This document shows, piece after piece, positions 12,901-22,533 of a stretch of 64,000 bases of DNA. The DNA lies in assembly GCF_003590095.1 (NCBI RefSeq), contig NW_020800402.1, forward strand, positions 62,001-126,000. The letters run 5' to 3'. Position 1 is the stretch's first letter, and each line of letters starts with the position of its first letter. Both the position numbers and the translations under genes were made by a program. Under the pieces are notes generated by a model. The model was not told the DNA's origin. It worked only from the letters and a program-made list of their open reading frames with translations, and made no database searches. This DNA comes from Trichoplusia ni (taxonomy: Eukaryota > Arthropoda > Insecta > Lepidoptera > Noctuidae).

Positions 12901-15900
12901 CCGCCCCTTTTGTAAGACGACTAAAAAATCAGCAGCGTTTGCAATATGGCCAAATTAAATAGTTAAATGAAAGTGGTTAAAAAGGTTAAAAGTTTTCTAT
13001 CAAATTAAATATCTAATAAACGAACTAGAGTTTTAATTTACGGCATATTTTGGAAATTGTAAATATAATGAAATTGTAAAATAATAACATCAATGTAATA
13101 TGTAAAGAAATAAGTTTTTAAATTTTAAGATCGATTCAACATACATGTCGATAAACAGTACAATAGTTTATAATATAATCGATTAGTTATCGACTAACAG
13201 TCAAAGGGCTAATTAAAATTAAACCTATTCATGTATTAAGGCAACTAATTAATATAAATAAATAATAAATAAATGCGGACAACATCACATACATTGTTCT
13301 GAACCCAAAGTAAGTTGCTATAGCACTTGTGTTATGGAATTCAGATACAACGAAGGTACCACAAACACCCAGACCCGAGACAATGTAGAAATGTGAATTT
13401 TTACATTGACTCGGCCGGGGATCGAACCCGGGACCTCAGAGCTAGCGACACCTTGAAACCGGTGCGTGCGCCACTCGACCACGGAGGTCGTCCGATATGA
13501 CTTAACCGACTTTAGAAAGAGGATATTATCTTGTGTGTAATTTCATACAGACTTATGAACAAATTTCAAGGAAAAGATGGTTTTTTTTTGTGTCAGGAGT
13601 CGGTTTATATTAATTGTAAGTATTATAAGATATTGTATATAAATTAGTTTATAATATAAGGTTTGATAGAGTGATAGTTTTAGTCAAACTGGTTTGATGT
13701 AATCAGCTCTTTGATTGTTCTAACGTACGTGTGCTGCATGTTACAGCTCAAAATCCTGATTGGATTGTAGAGATATCTAATTAATAAGATGAATGACTTA
13801 AAACATATAATTTGTTAAAGATATTTTTGAAGTGCTATTACGTAAAGAGCGATAGGAATGGAACAGCGAGAGTTTTGCGATGATATTGTTAATGTGACTT
13901 TTTGTACAAGTTCAATATTATATAATATAATTGTGAGATTTTTGCTATTGTTTCGTAAGCAATATAATATTGTTGATTGTTGAAGTCTAAATTTAGCTTG
14001 CACTTTTAGTAATATTAAGATTCTATTGCAATTGCTATCATTATTAAATGATGTAACGGTTTACTCACGCGTATTTATCGGGGTAGCCCGACTAGTTTCG
14101 GACCCAACCGGAGTCCTTAATCATGAGCAGACGCGGCGGGATCGCGAGTCGAACTTAACGCGTGAGTAAACCGTTACATCATTTAATAATGAATCATTCT
14201 CACGACAGTTACTTGCAATTGTTATCGCTTTTTAAGTAATACTTCTAAAAGAATTTCTTTTATAAATTATATTTAACTCGTTATTTATCTTTCAAAGTCC
14301 AAAGTGACGTTGAGAATTAGCGTTATGTACCCAGAGAAGTATAAGCAGGGTTACAGGGTCGCTCAGACCCATAGTCTACTGATTCTAGAAACCTTTATAT
14401 GTAGAATGGAATATTTTCTAAATTATATCTGTTTAGAATTGACTATTTATTTATATGGGTATTTTAAAAGTAATTAATGATTTTGCCACTAGGTTATTTG
14501 GCTTAGAGTCGATTTTTCAATCGCCAGATAACTTTTATCTGAGAAATAAATATGGCTGTCAAAACGTCAAACATATTCGTCGAATAAAAGTTTACTGGCG
14601 ATTGAAAAATCGGCTCTAAATGTTATAATATAAATTATCTGACTGAATATGTTTGACGTTTCGACAGCTTTTGTATAGGAAATATGTCAAACGACCATAT
14701 TTATTCCTCAGATAGAAGTTAACTGATGCTAAAAAAATCGTCTCTTTAGATTATAGTATGTCAGACAGATTTACAATAAATATTGAAGTAGTATTTTTTT
14801 GGTTTTATCACTTTAAGGAAGAACTTCTTTAGATGATGAAATGTATGGTAGGGGGGCTAGTGACATCACTTGCTAGTAAAGCGTACTGGTAAGTGACGTC
14901 ACACGAGATTTCAAATCAAAGTATCCCCTTTTATATTCTGTTTACGAGATAAAAGAAAAAATACGCATTCAATATTTTTTGGAAGGCCTTCTGACGAACT
15001 AAAACAGTTTATGTTTAAGTCAAATACCCTATTTCAAAAGACTTGGATGGATTTAAAGTTTCATACATTATAAAGAAATACATGTATAAATAAATAGTTT
15101 TCTATAAGGTCGTTAAAGGAATATAAATTATTCGAGCGAGTCTTTCGAAAATTTTCACAAAATTTGTTGCTTTTTTTCCTGATATGTGAATTAGACTCTG
15201 AAATCATTATATAAGTAGAAATTGTTTCGTCTGCTTGTGTTCAATAAATTTGTATTTTGGTTTTTAATATAGGTATTTGTGATTTTTGGTAAATATATCG
15301 ACTGTTATTGCTAACTTTAGTATAAATGTAAAAAGGGGTCGTTTATACCCCTCTGTGGCATTAGCAGGTGTTTGTGTATGAGATCGATTATTGCGACTTT
15401 AATTACTTGTCATGTTTTAATTAGAAACTTTCTTTACAAGAATAAATTACGAGACTATTATAGTAATTCTGGTTCGGACAAAACAAGACAAAAATTCAAT
15501 TGGCTCAGCCGACTTTAATGCCTCAACAATTTTCAGACTAAAAACCAGATTTAAAATTATCCTTTTTTTTTCAAAAAAGTCTAAATATTTACCAAAAACA
15601 TACCGAAGTTCAAGCTAATTGATACATGATTGTATTTAAATGTATCGTTAGCGTATTGTAAATATTCAATAGTTTAAGTTTTATTAAATGTTTTTAATTA
15701 TTATCATTACGATAATTGACAAACAAGTATATTATTATTGTTAGGGCCGGCACACACTGGCGGGTTCGTCTCATTATAGATGTCATTCGACGCTATGTTT
15801 GTATGTAATAATGGAGTTAGGGGCCAATGTTTAAGGTCTCTCGTCGGTTTAATGCGAAAGAAATGGTTTTCTTAAAGTTTTCCAAAGGGAAATCTTGTAG

Positions 15901-18900
15901 ATTTAAATTTTCTTATTGAAAACTTTGAATTGTAAATTATGTAGTTTTTATTAATTTCTCGTGCAGTGTGTGCCGGCCCTAAGTACAGTGTGTAAGTCTT
16001 GAAATAGATGTGTTAACCACATTATATTTAAAATAGAAACTTTAATAATAATGAAGCACCCCGTTCCTGTCCCAGATTATTATGACTGCTAAGACTTACG
16101 ACTTTCGACTTTCGACTTTAGTGACTTTCGCGATTTTTTTGACTGACTTGATATAAAAGGCAAATAAATTTTGAGTTAAATGACTCTACTTTAAAGGTTT
16201 TTTTCTACTTTCCATTTAAGTATTATTTTGTTCAAGTATTCCACCAATTTTCGAATGAATTTAATCTGAAGTTTTAGACCGCTGCTAGGGAAAAGCCGCT
16301 AGCTGACTGCAGGATACCATATTTCCAATGCTTGAAATACCGGTTGAAATTTTCCTTTACCGTTTTGTCAGTGGTGTCTTAGAATAGCTAGAACTGTGTC
16401 TATAATAGTAAAAATTAGAATATGTAAAGTCAAACGCATATTATCTATTTTATACTTTAATAAATCCAATTTATTTTCTTTAAAGATGAAATTAGTATCA
16501 AATTAGACGATCGATTTTTCGTAAGGCCCCGTATATAGCAGATATTTATATTGTTTATTGACGGTAGTTCAGAAAAAAATGACTTAGGACTTGCGAAAGC
16601 CGACAACCTACATAAAATAAATATTTACTTTGTCTCTATGTTAAAATAATATTAAATGTAAAATATTCACAAACATTTTAATAGTACTGTGTGTAGGTAT
16701 TCTTTTACCTTTTAATAACTATAGTCAAACATAATATTTCTATAATTGCCAACGTCAATACGAAACGCTTCAATGAAATGAAATGAAATCATTTCTTCTG
16801 CAAATAGGATATTTCATCACTTTTACATGTCTTTTTTGAGAACGCTGGAGTCGACATTTCCTATCTGACTACCCTCCGTCTCTTTTAGAGTCCAGACAAT
16901 TTTAAAATTATATAGAGATGACAGGTCGAAGTCACTTGTCTTATCAAAATGAATCTCTTCTCCATACATTTTAAAGTTATGTATTGAAAGGTAATTTAAC
17001 TGCGAGTGATTCTGAAGCAAGTATTATTCATCTTGATAGCAGTCAAAGAAAGATTTTACACTTTTTTAAAAGTCAATAGTAGATTTGATTATTGTAAGAT
17101 ATTACGACTTTTGCGTCTCACTATAACGACTTTTCCGCCATTGATGTATTATAAAACTGAACGCGTGCGAGTCGAACAAGCGATACTGAGTGGTTTCTAT
17201 GCAAAATTAGTCTCTCATCAAATTTATGACTGTACGAACCGTTGTTTAACCTCGGGTGATTATTTTTGTTATTTGTAAAATTCATTTTTCAACCTATCAG
17301 TACGACTCACAATGTTTGATCAGTTTCACGACTATTTTGACTTTCACGACTTTGACTTTTTTGACTTTCCCGACTTTCATCGAACAGCATTTCTTTTATG
17401 ATAAGTACATTAGTACCATATTAATATTATTATGTATACTGTACATAGATTTTATATAATTGTGTTTTGAAAAAGTTAGAAATAAATAATTGTGAATAAA
17501 TTGATAATTGTATTGGTTGTTTTATTTTTTGACACTTAGTTAAGTTTGATAGCAAGTCATTCTTGAAGCATGCGATTTTGACACCTGGAGCAAAAGTCGT
17601 TGGTTGAATAAAAAAAAGACTCCTGCACTCATTTTTTTTCTTTTTTTTAGAAAGGAAAGCTATTTAATCCTTGTGTCGCGTTATTCAATAATACATGCAC
17701 AAATTCGGAAGTATTCCTGGATCACACAAACGGTTGTCCTACGCGAAGATGGAACCCGCGACACTCTTGGTGAACTCAACCACAGGGCTTGGTAACCGTT
17801 CCAAATCAGTGTGATAGTGGTTCTTACTCAGGTTCTTGTCAAAAGCTCGTTCGGAGAGGAATTGATTCCCTATCGAAATAAGCACTGGGATAAACCTGGT
17901 TAATTTGAAACGGCAAATGGGCGGAGCTTAGGCGAATTAACCAGGTTTCCGAGCCCTGCTCTGACAGTCCACAAACTAAGTTTATGATCTCAATTATGAC
18001 TGTATGTGTTACAATATGTATTTATATTCTACCAATACTGGTCTTCAAATAATAACCTTCATCATCAGCGGAATTTTCGTCCACTGGTGGACATAGGCCT
18101 CATAAATTGCACGCCATCGAGATGTGAACACCATCTACCACCATTAACTTTGACGACCTCCGTGGTCGAGTGGCGTACGCACCGGTTTCAAGGTGTCGCT
18201 AGCTCTGAGGTCCCGGGTTCGATCCCCGGTCGGGTCAATGTAAAAATTCACATTTGTACATTGTCTCGGGTCTGGGTGTTTGTGGTACCTTCGTTGTATC
18301 TGAATTCCATAACACAAGTGCTTTAGCAACTTACTTTGGGTTCAGAACAATGTATGTGATGTTGTCCGCATTTATTTATTTATTTATTTATTATTTGTTT
18401 TTTTGTAATTGTATAACAGACAACAGTACATTATATGCAACACAAAAAAAAGATTTAGGTAGTCTTCTATTAAATAATATCAATTTTAGTAGGATGGTTA
18501 TACGGCAAGCTAGAACATAATTCACATGAACACAGAATGAGATGCGTCTCCGTTCGTGAAACCAGTTTTTTCGTTGCAACAAGTTCTTGGTTTCGAATTC
18601 TACAGCCAAACTTGCTAATTACTAGGATTCAGATGATCCTTCCATATGTTTACTGAATTGATAAAGTGAAAATGAATTAAAGAGTTAATTCTTAGCGAGT
18701 CAGTATCAGAGTCATCATTAATTTGTGTGTGTGTTCAGTGCCCGCAGTGCTGTGAAGATTTTTCTCCACAGCTCGGTACGGATCTTGAGCGCTCTGACCT
18801 TCACCTCTCAAAAACTGCTAATTATATCTTACGTTTGAAAAACAACTTGAAAGTTAGAAGACACCCAAAACACTAGTTCTTAGGGGAACCCTTAAGTAAA

Positions 18901-21900
18901 GCAGAACTAATCAAAAAGTCCTTGACACGTACCCGGATTTTTACTATGCCTTGAGAGGCTCATAAGTCAAGCCGTTTCTCTGAGACCCTGAAGGATGAAC
19001 TCAACGGAATTATTTTAATAACGACGGAGTTATATAATTTCTGTCTAATTATTTTAGGATATTTACAATCAGTCGACATTTCCTCTGTGAAGAACGGGAC
19101 TTGATGAATCAAACAAGATGTTAATTGTTACACGTTCCGTTTATGAATACCGCCTCCTCTCGAGAGATACAGTTTATATTCTTATGAAGTAACTAGCTGT
19201 TGCCCGCGACTTCGTCCCCGTGGGTAGAAGATATAAGTTATGATTTATACCTGCCCTGTTTTTTTCACATTTTCCATTGTATCTTCGCTCTTATTAGTCG
19301 CAGCTTGATGGTTTATAGCCTGAAGCCTTCCTCGATGAATGGTCTATTCAACACAAAAATAATTTTTCAATTTGGACCAGTAGTTCCTGAGATTAGCGCG
19401 TTCAAACAAACAAACAAACTCTTCAGTTTTATATATTAGTATAGATTATTACATACTAGACACCTCTTTCTCTTCCTCAGAAGAAAGGTCGAAACAATAT
19501 ACAATATCGACCAATACTTAAACTCTACAACTTTCTCACACTTCTCCAAGTCTCACCGACAATAATCTTTCAGGAACCAGCCCAAGAGCCTGAAGCCGAG
19601 GATCCCGTAGCCGAGGAGATGGAGACCAGCGACGGGGACGCCCTGGCCAAGGAGAAGGAGGCGCGCGCGCAGGCCTCCATCAAGGAACGGGAGCGAGAGG
19701 TGCAGAAGGCGCTGGCGACCAGCCTGAGGGACCGGGACAAGGAGCGGGAGTACCATAAGAGGGACGAGGCGGTTCAGGTAGGAGGGACTTGTCATCACTC
19801 TAGCTTGCATCGCGTTCCCGTGGTCTTGGGTATAAATAAGAAAAGGGGGAAGCACTCCTGTGGTTTCAGGCGGTAGGAGTCTGGGAGGAGGCGCACCTCT
19901 CCGCCTTCCCCAGGCCGGAGAAAGTCCATGAGGATTTCCCCGGGTAAAAAAAGGAGGAACTTGTCAATGTTGTATACTAGCGCCTGCGGAAACGCCCGTT
20001 GCAAATTATAAACTATCTTTGTACCAAGCTTCGTCTAAAACCTTTCAGTGAAAAGAGGAAAGCACACATATACTTATAACCTGGATTAACACATGGAGTA
20101 GCTTCTATCCAGATTTTTAGGAGGCCTTTGCTCAGCAGTGGGATACAGTGGGCTACATAAAAAAGTACAGCCCAAATAATTTCCTTCTAAATATCTAATC
20201 TTATTTATTTTATTCCAGCATTTCAACGCCCTTTTAGCAGATTTAGTAAGAAACCCAGACTTATCGTGGCGGGACGCGAAGAAACAACTCAAAAAGGACC
20301 ACAGATATAGCCTAGCAGAACTACTCACCAAGGATGACAAGGTGAGCCAGGGGTTGTCAACATTTTGCAAAAAGATATTTTTTTTTGTTATTTTCATGTT
20401 ATGTAAATGTTGTGCGTTGTGTTTGCTTTGTTTTTGTGTGTAATTTGAAATACAATTTTGGTCTAGTGTGAATCGGGTTTTCAAAATTAAGGGTTCCTAC
20501 AGAGGCTGGCCTTATTAAAACCATGTGTATATTTATAATTATTATGAGAAAGTGTTACGACTTGTTGTTTAATTTCCATACATATGTATGAATGCTATTT
20601 CTCGTTCACACGTAGTTTTCCGTTCTCATTGAGGCTTACGGTGAGCCTGCGAACGAAACTTGAAGATAGCCATCGATTTAAGCTTGGTTTTAACATGGCC
20701 ATCGATAAAATTCAAATTCATCTATTACAGCTTTTGGGTTTATTAGGATCGAAGTTCGTAAGATAGGACTTGGACGAAACGCAAGAAACGTATTTGCTTG
20801 CGACACACCCGGGGCTGTGGTCCAACTCGGAGGTCTTAGAGGATATAGGCCTTATCCAGCGAAAAGCTAAATTGATTGATATAGTATACATTGAAGAGTG
20901 GCTAACAGTGATGCTCGTTACCAGGAGCGGCTGTTCATGCAGCACACGAGCGCGCTGGCGAGCCGCCGCCGCGACAAGCTGCGCGCGCTGCTCGGCGAGC
21001 GCGGGGTCAGCTGCACCGCGCACTGGAGGGACGTGAGGGACATGCTGGCCGAGCAGCCCGCCGCGCCCAGCTACGGGAGTGCCGCGCAGGTAACACTCCG
21101 GGGGGGAGGGGCTCACACCTCTTGTCATGTAGAGAGGTAGAGACCTACATCCATCACGTATACCAGGTCTGGTGGAGTGGAATACCGTCCTGATGCTCTG
21201 CCAGAGGGCAAAGAATTATTCCAGTACAGGAAAAGATTTACCTTTGATCACCACGCTAGCTCACTGCTGCGAGTCCAATTGCCGATGTTCCTAAAAAGGC
21301 CCGGCCCGGTAATACTTAATGTTTTTAAATAGGCCCAGTCAAATGTCAGATGACTAAAAAGCTTTTTTCTACATTTCTGCATTGTTACTAAATTGTTAAT
21401 TTTATTATTTCAATTCATGAACATAACATTATCCACTGCCCATTACCACCTTATCAGATGGAGCGCGAGTTTCGCGACTACCAGCGCGACAAGCAGTCCG
21501 CAGCCAAGACCGCGATGCGGCAGCTGCTGCTGGAGACCAGGTCCATCACGCACAAGAGCCTCGCCGCCGTCAAGGAGAACCCCAACGCGCTGCAACATGT
21601 CCTCGACGCCTTGAAACATGATGCCAGGTGAGTTACGCAGCTGTTTGTGTTGGCCTTATTAAGTACCGAAGGTAAAGGATGGGTGTTATATGTCTGCCTG
21701 TCTGTATATACGTCCCACAAAACCAGAGTAGTTTTTCTGTGGGTAATATTTACTAATAGAAATAACTTTGATAATGCCGTAAAATCTAAATTTTAATAAA
21801 ACCTAGCTTAGAGGTTGTTTATATAGCATTTTGTTAATAATTTTTCAACTTTGCGTTTGTTTTCATTTTTAATATCTACAGGTCCACCGTTTAGTGGGTA

Positions 21901-22533
21901 GGGTATTCGTTTTTCTAGCAGTTGTCTATTCTGGGAACTTCAAATTTGGCTGCAGATATTGAAGGAGTATTAAATACGATTGCATAGATCTTGAACGGAT
22001 TGAGGAGATTTTAATTTAGTCTGTTTTGTATTTAAGGTTGATTATGTGCCCTCTCTCTATAGCCCTATGGCTGGCCTAATAGGGATGATGACTGGGTATA
22101 AAAAGAAAAAATCTCATTAGTCCCTCAGTTAGATAATTGAAAAGTATGAGACACGTATTTTTTCCTTTTTCAGAAAAACTAGAATTGACAAAAATTTACT
22201 GCTTTAAAGTTTACGAGAGGGGCTTGTGACGGAACGATATGGTAAAATTTATACTTAATCGTGACGTCACGCGTAAGGGACAAATTAAAAAATAAGTATC
22301 CATTATTATACAAAAAACTACAAGACGGACACTGCAAAAAAAAATATGTCATCATCCCTATTGTGTACCTCTACTCTAATGCTTAATATGTTCCACAACC
22401 CAGGTACATAGCCCTGGAGCACATAGCGGAGGAGCGGCAGCAGATCATCACGCTGTACCTGGAGGAGCTCGACAAGAAGGGCCCGCCGCCGCCGCCCACC
22501 GCCACCGAGCCCTCGCGGCGGGCCAAGCAGTGA
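781..22533 (+). CDS. TCERG1: Transcription elongation regulator 1 (TCERG1/CA150), 3' portion, seven coding exons
   Basis: TCERG1 is a nuclear protein that links RNA polymerase II elongation to splicing; its FF domains bind the phosphorylated polymerase tail and other factors. Exons read as 781-979, 1923-2029, 19574-19777, 20219-20341, 20925-21089, 21458-21627 and 22404-22533. All have GT/AG borders, phases agree, and they join to 1098 nt (365 residues plus stop). In order they encode FF3, a Lys/Glu-rich linker, a charged helix resembling human REREREVQKAR, then FF4, FF5 and FF6. The end, KKGPPPPPTATEPSRRAKQ, closely matches the human C-terminus. The N-terminal WW domains and FF1-2 lie before the window. 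The second intron is about 17.5 kb. The family call is firm from recalled human sequence; exon borders were read by eye. Confidence 0.93.
1058..1150 (+). mobile_element. MITE-A partial copy
   Basis: Starts TTCATTATTAAATG and carries the family core CGCCCGACTAGTTTCGG and ACCCAACCGGAGTCC. The second arm is missing or diverged. Other copies lie near 5.3, 8.0, 14.1, 33.0, 44.0, 61.7 and 62.2 kb. Confidence 0.7.
1246..1806. mobile_element. Foldback/MITE element with 37-bp terminal inverted repeats
   Basis: Positions 1246-1282 (TATAGTCCGATTTTTAATTC...) are the exact reverse complement of 1770-1806. The ~490-bp interior is AT-rich without an ORF. It sits in the intron between two TCERG1 exons. Confidence 0.75.
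1923..2029 (+). CDS. TCERG1: TCERG1 exon, Lys/Glu-rich linker
   Basis: After acceptor TTCTTGCAG the frame reads KRDRSSGKKEKREKE and onward, nearly all K, E, D and R, as in the charged region between FF3 and FF4. Donor is GTAAGT at 2030; the exon ends in phase 0, matching both 19574 and the candidate alternative exon at 7423. Confidence 0.85.
2984..3290. mobile_element. MITE-B copy 1
   Basis: About 307 bp bounded by AATAGGGATGATGA and its inverse TCATCATCCCTATT. Similar full copies are at 22078-22362 and 46419-46729, with a cut copy at the window end. Confidence 0.85.
3291..4030. other. Intron, no supported feature
   Basis: AT-rich intronic sequence between two repeats. I see no coding block, RNA gene or recognisable repeat. 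Confidence 0.5.
4037..4250 (+). mobile_element. tRNA-derived SINE, family 3
   Basis: A tRNA-like head with the B-box-like GGGTTCGATCCCCGCG near 4099 is followed by a body containing GCATTCGTGGATCACAGAAA, then CTGAGTCTGGGTGTCTTTG. Related copies near 17.7, 26.1, 26.9, 32.5, 39.3 and 62.9 kb are mostly on the opposite strand. Confidence 0.75.
4251..5270. other. Intron, no supported gene
   Basis: Contains short homopolymer-rich stretches and an AGCGATTTTTTGTCG-type simple repeat near 4870-4910, but no convincing coding sequence. Confidence 0.45.
5273..5345 (+). mobile_element. MITE-A fragment
   Basis: Carries the core ATCGCCCGACTAGTTTCGG and ACCCAACCGGAGTCCTTAAT but lacks the terminal CGGTTTACTCACGCG arms. 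Confidence 0.65.
5507..5716 (-). mobile_element. Helitron-like repeat, family D
   Basis: Read on the minus strand it starts TCCCTACTAATATTAC and ends in CTAG after a CGCGGGCGAAAG-type hairpin region, flanked by A and T. The interior has (CTGT)n and the GTCCGGGATAAAAACTATCC phrase shared with copies at 12.6, 37.8, 38.4 and 54.2 kb. Confidence 0.65.
6535..6765 (+). mobile_element. Short interspersed element, family L (MITE-like)
   Basis: Contains TTCTGCTATTTACAA near the left end and TAAATAGCAGAATCGGAGCC near the right, inverted relative to each other, with a GGCAATTGGATTAAATTTGA core. Related sequences are at 35020-35190, 46730-46772 and 58306-58540. Confidence 0.6.
7423..7800 (+). CDS. Candidate alternative terminal exon of TCERG1, or last exon of an unrecognised gene
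   Basis: After acceptor TTTGTCCCGCAG at 7411-7422 an open frame of 125 residues runs to a TAG at 7798-7800. It begins KSDQSTAEEERKQPTPPPDQ, then WAEILGIPGEDDKK, and continues as a Lys-, Glu- and Pro-rich tail ending KRKKSEKE. Codons strongly favour C or G in the third position in an AT-rich region, a sign of real coding. The frame is phase 0 and so compatible with the TCERG1 exon ending at 2029; splicing there would replace FF4-6 with this tail. No poly(A) signal is close by; AATAAA occurs near 8643 and 8688. I do not recognise the sequence. It could equally end an unrelated gene nested in this intron. Confidence 0.55.
   Translation, partial: KSDQSTAEEERKQPTPPPDQWAEILGIPGEDDKKQPKTKKTQEDKDKTLKKQAEEDQPSPKQLRSSKKEAPTPEKVEKSPIKPPPKKRKPEEFAVDIEPVVVPKKVEKKKVDKTEKRKRKKSEKE
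7975..8168. mobile_element. MITE-A copy with long internal palindrome
   Basis: Starts ATGATGTAACGGTTTATTCA and ends with the near-inverse TGAGTAAACTGTTGTATCAT. The core CGCCCGACTAGTTTCGGA is also present inverted (TCCGAAACTAGTCGGGCG), so most of the element can fold back. It lies about 170 bp after the stop of the 7423-7800 coding block. Confidence 0.85.
8169..8960. other. Intron or 3' untranslated stretch, no supported gene
   Basis: AT-rich, with AATAAA hexamers near 8643 and 8688 that could serve the coding block at 7423-7800 if it is a terminal exon, and a short (TA)n run near 8751. Confidence 0.4.
8962..9293. mobile_element. Foldback MITE with 36-bp inverted repeats
   Basis: The left arm 8962-8997 (TAAGGCCCAGCACACATGG...) and right arm 9258-9293 (...GTGTGCTGGGCCTTA) are inverses with about two mismatches. 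TTAGACAA occurs just outside the left arm and overlaps the right end, so the target duplication is ambiguous. Confidence 0.75.
9611..9851 (-). mobile_element. Helitron-like repeat, family C
   Basis: On the minus strand it runs from TCTATACTAATATATAAAGC to a GGACGAAGTCGCGGGTAAC end; the terminal CTAG is lost. The central AATAGACCATTAATCGAGGA phrase is shared with about ten other copies here. Confidence 0.6.
10122..10280 (+). repeat. Dispersed repeat, family J
   Basis: Shares GTTACCTCGCGACTGTCTAT and ACACATGTTACTGTAACACA with 24655-24750 (plus) and with 34133-34212 and 45820-45966 (minus). It is CACATGTTACTG-rich with no ORF of note. The class is unknown. Confidence 0.65.
10570..10597. repeat. 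(TTAA)n microsatellite
   Basis: Seven tandem TTAA units. Confidence 0.9.
10866..11074. repeat. Foldback repeat
   Basis: ACTTTTAACGGATTTTATCG near the left end is matched by the inverse CGATAAAATCCGTAAAAGT at the right end. Inside is GACCATGATACCTGCAAAGG. It resembles retroelement tail sequence, but I cannot assign a class. Confidence 0.5.
11250..11504 (+). mobile_element. LINE-tail or long SINE repeat, family F
   Basis: Contains GTTTCGGAAGGCACGTTAAA, CAGTCGTTACAGGTAGTCAG and CCCCAACATAGTTGGGAAAA, and ends in GGCTAGGCCGATGATGA. The short GAT-type tail fits a non-LTR retroelement 3' end. Many copies lie between 27 and 60 kb. Confidence 0.65.
11735..11830 (+). repeat. Short degenerate minisatellite
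   Basis: Three imperfect units of roughly 40 bp built on ATCGGTCACCGGTGACCTA; each contains the partly palindromic CACCGGTG or a variant. Confidence 0.7.
11831..12630. other. Intron, no supported feature
   Basis: No coding block or clear repeat seen. Confidence 0.45.
12634..12852 (-). mobile_element. Helitron-like repeat, family D
   Basis: On the minus strand it starts TCCCTACTAATATTATAAAA and ends CGGGCGAAAAGCTAG after a GC-rich hairpin region (GCGGGCGAAGCCGCGGGC). It is flanked by A and T, as Helitron insertions are. Confidence 0.7.
13258..13490 (-). mobile_element. tRNA-derived SINE, family 1
   Basis: On the minus strand it reads CGACCTCCGTGGTCGAGTGG, then the B-box-like GGTTCGATCCCCGGCCG, a CCGAGTCAATGTAAAAATTC body and a TTTATTTATTATTTATTT tail. 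Copies are at 18.2, 33.4 and 61.5 kb. Confidence 0.8.
14038..14192. mobile_element. MITE-A, intact reference copy
   Basis: TCATTATTAAATGATGTAAC...GTTTACTCACGCGT at the left is the exact inverse of the right end (over 30 bp). The interior has CCCGACTAGTTTCGGACC and AACCGGAGTCCTTAATCATG. It is about 155 bp with no ORF. Confidence 0.9.
14505..14617. mobile_element. Small foldback element
   Basis: Arms 14505-14527 (AGAGTCGATTTTTCAATCGC...) and 14595-14617 are inverses with one mismatch over 23 bp, and pairing extends weakly inward. A diverged related half-copy follows at about 14640-14750. Confidence 0.7.
14760..15740. other. Intron, no supported feature
   Basis: AT-rich sequence without a convincing ORF or repeat. 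Confidence 0.45.
15741..15982. mobile_element. MITE with 19-bp inverted repeats
   Basis: Bounded by TTAGGGCCGGCACACACTG and its exact inverse at 15964-15982. The interior is AT-rich and non-coding. Its ends resemble, but do not match, those of the element at 8962-9293. Confidence 0.8.
16786..16915 (+). repeat. Dispersed repeat, family K
   Basis: Shares GAGAACGCTGGAGTCGACAT and TTTCCTATCTGACTACCCT with 38642-38795 and 43500-43665. The class is not evident. Confidence 0.6.
17660..17790 (-). mobile_element. tRNA-derived SINE, family 3, diverged partial copy
   Basis: On the minus strand the tRNA-like GTCGCGGGTTCCATCTTCGC is followed by a TAGGACAACCGTTTGTGTGA body that resembles the better copies at 26 kb. 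Confidence 0.5.
18152..18392 (+). mobile_element. tRNA-derived SINE, family 1
   Basis: Head GACGACCTCCGTGGTCGAGT, B-box-like GGGTTCGATCCCCGGTCGG, body GTCTCGGGTCTGGGTGTTTG, and a TTTATTTATTTATTTATTTA tail. Confidence 0.85.
18400..19190. other. Intron, no supported feature
   Basis: No coding block or recognised repeat. Confidence 0.45.
19193..19445 (-). mobile_element. Helitron-like repeat, family C
   Basis: On the minus strand it begins TCTATACTAATATATAAAAC and ends GAAGTCGCGGGCAACAGCTAG, flanked by A and T. It lies only about 130 bp before the next TCERG1 exon. Confidence 0.7.
19574..19777 (+). CDS. TCERG1: TCERG1 exon, acidic segment plus charged helix
   Basis: Starts EPAQEPEAEDPVAEEMETS and continues to ASIKEREREVQKALATSLRD, then KREDEAVQ-like KRDEAVQ, matching human ASLREREREVQKARSEQ and KREEAIQ. 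Acceptor CTTTCAG, donor GTAGGA; 68 codons in phase 0. Confidence 0.92.
20219..20341 (+). CDS. TCERG1: TCERG1 exon, FF domain 4
   Basis: HFNALLADLVRNPDLSWRDA aligns with human NFKALLSDMVRSSDVSWSDT, and KKDHRY with RKDHRW. Acceptor TATTCCAG, donor GTGAGC; 41 codons, phase 0. Confidence 0.93.
20342..20924. other. TCERG1 intron
   Basis: AT-rich; no separate feature seen. It ends in the acceptor TTACCAG. Confidence 0.6.
20925..21089 (+). CDS. TCERG1: TCERG1 exon, end of FF4 and start of FF5
   Basis: ERLFMQHTSALASRRRDKLR aligns with human EKLFNEHIEALTKKKREHFR; TAHWRDVRDMLAEQP aligns with TSTWKEVKKIIKEDP. Very GC-rich and Arg/Ala-heavy relative to its surroundings. Donor GTAACA; 55 codons, phase 0. 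Confidence 0.9.
21458..21627 (+). CDS. TCERG1: TCERG1 exon, end of FF5 and start of FF6
   Basis: MEREFRDYQRDKQSAAKTAM and RQLLLETRSITHKS align with the human FF5-FF6 junction. Acceptor TTATCAG, donor GTGAGT at 21628; ends two bases into a codon. Confidence 0.9.
22078..22362. mobile_element. MITE-B copy 2
   Basis: Bounded by AATAGGGATGATGAC and its inverse. Inside is CGTGACGTCACG, the same TGACGTCA octamer found in copies 3 and 4. It ends about 40 bp before the last TCERG1 coding exon. Confidence 0.85.
22404..22533 (+). CDS. TCERG1: TCERG1 last coding exon, FF6 end and C-terminus
   Basis: YIALEHIAEERQQIITLYLE aligns with human YLVLDCVPEERRKLIVAYVD, followed by the proline run and the stop TGA. 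A GT donor-like CAGGTACAG follows three bases after the stop. Confidence 0.93.

Noticed and set aside
18144..18329. tRNA genes suggested by GGGTTCGATCCCC-type B boxes at about 20 sites
   Set aside because: All sit in repeated SINE bodies; none was seen to form a complete cloverleaf without the SINE tail.
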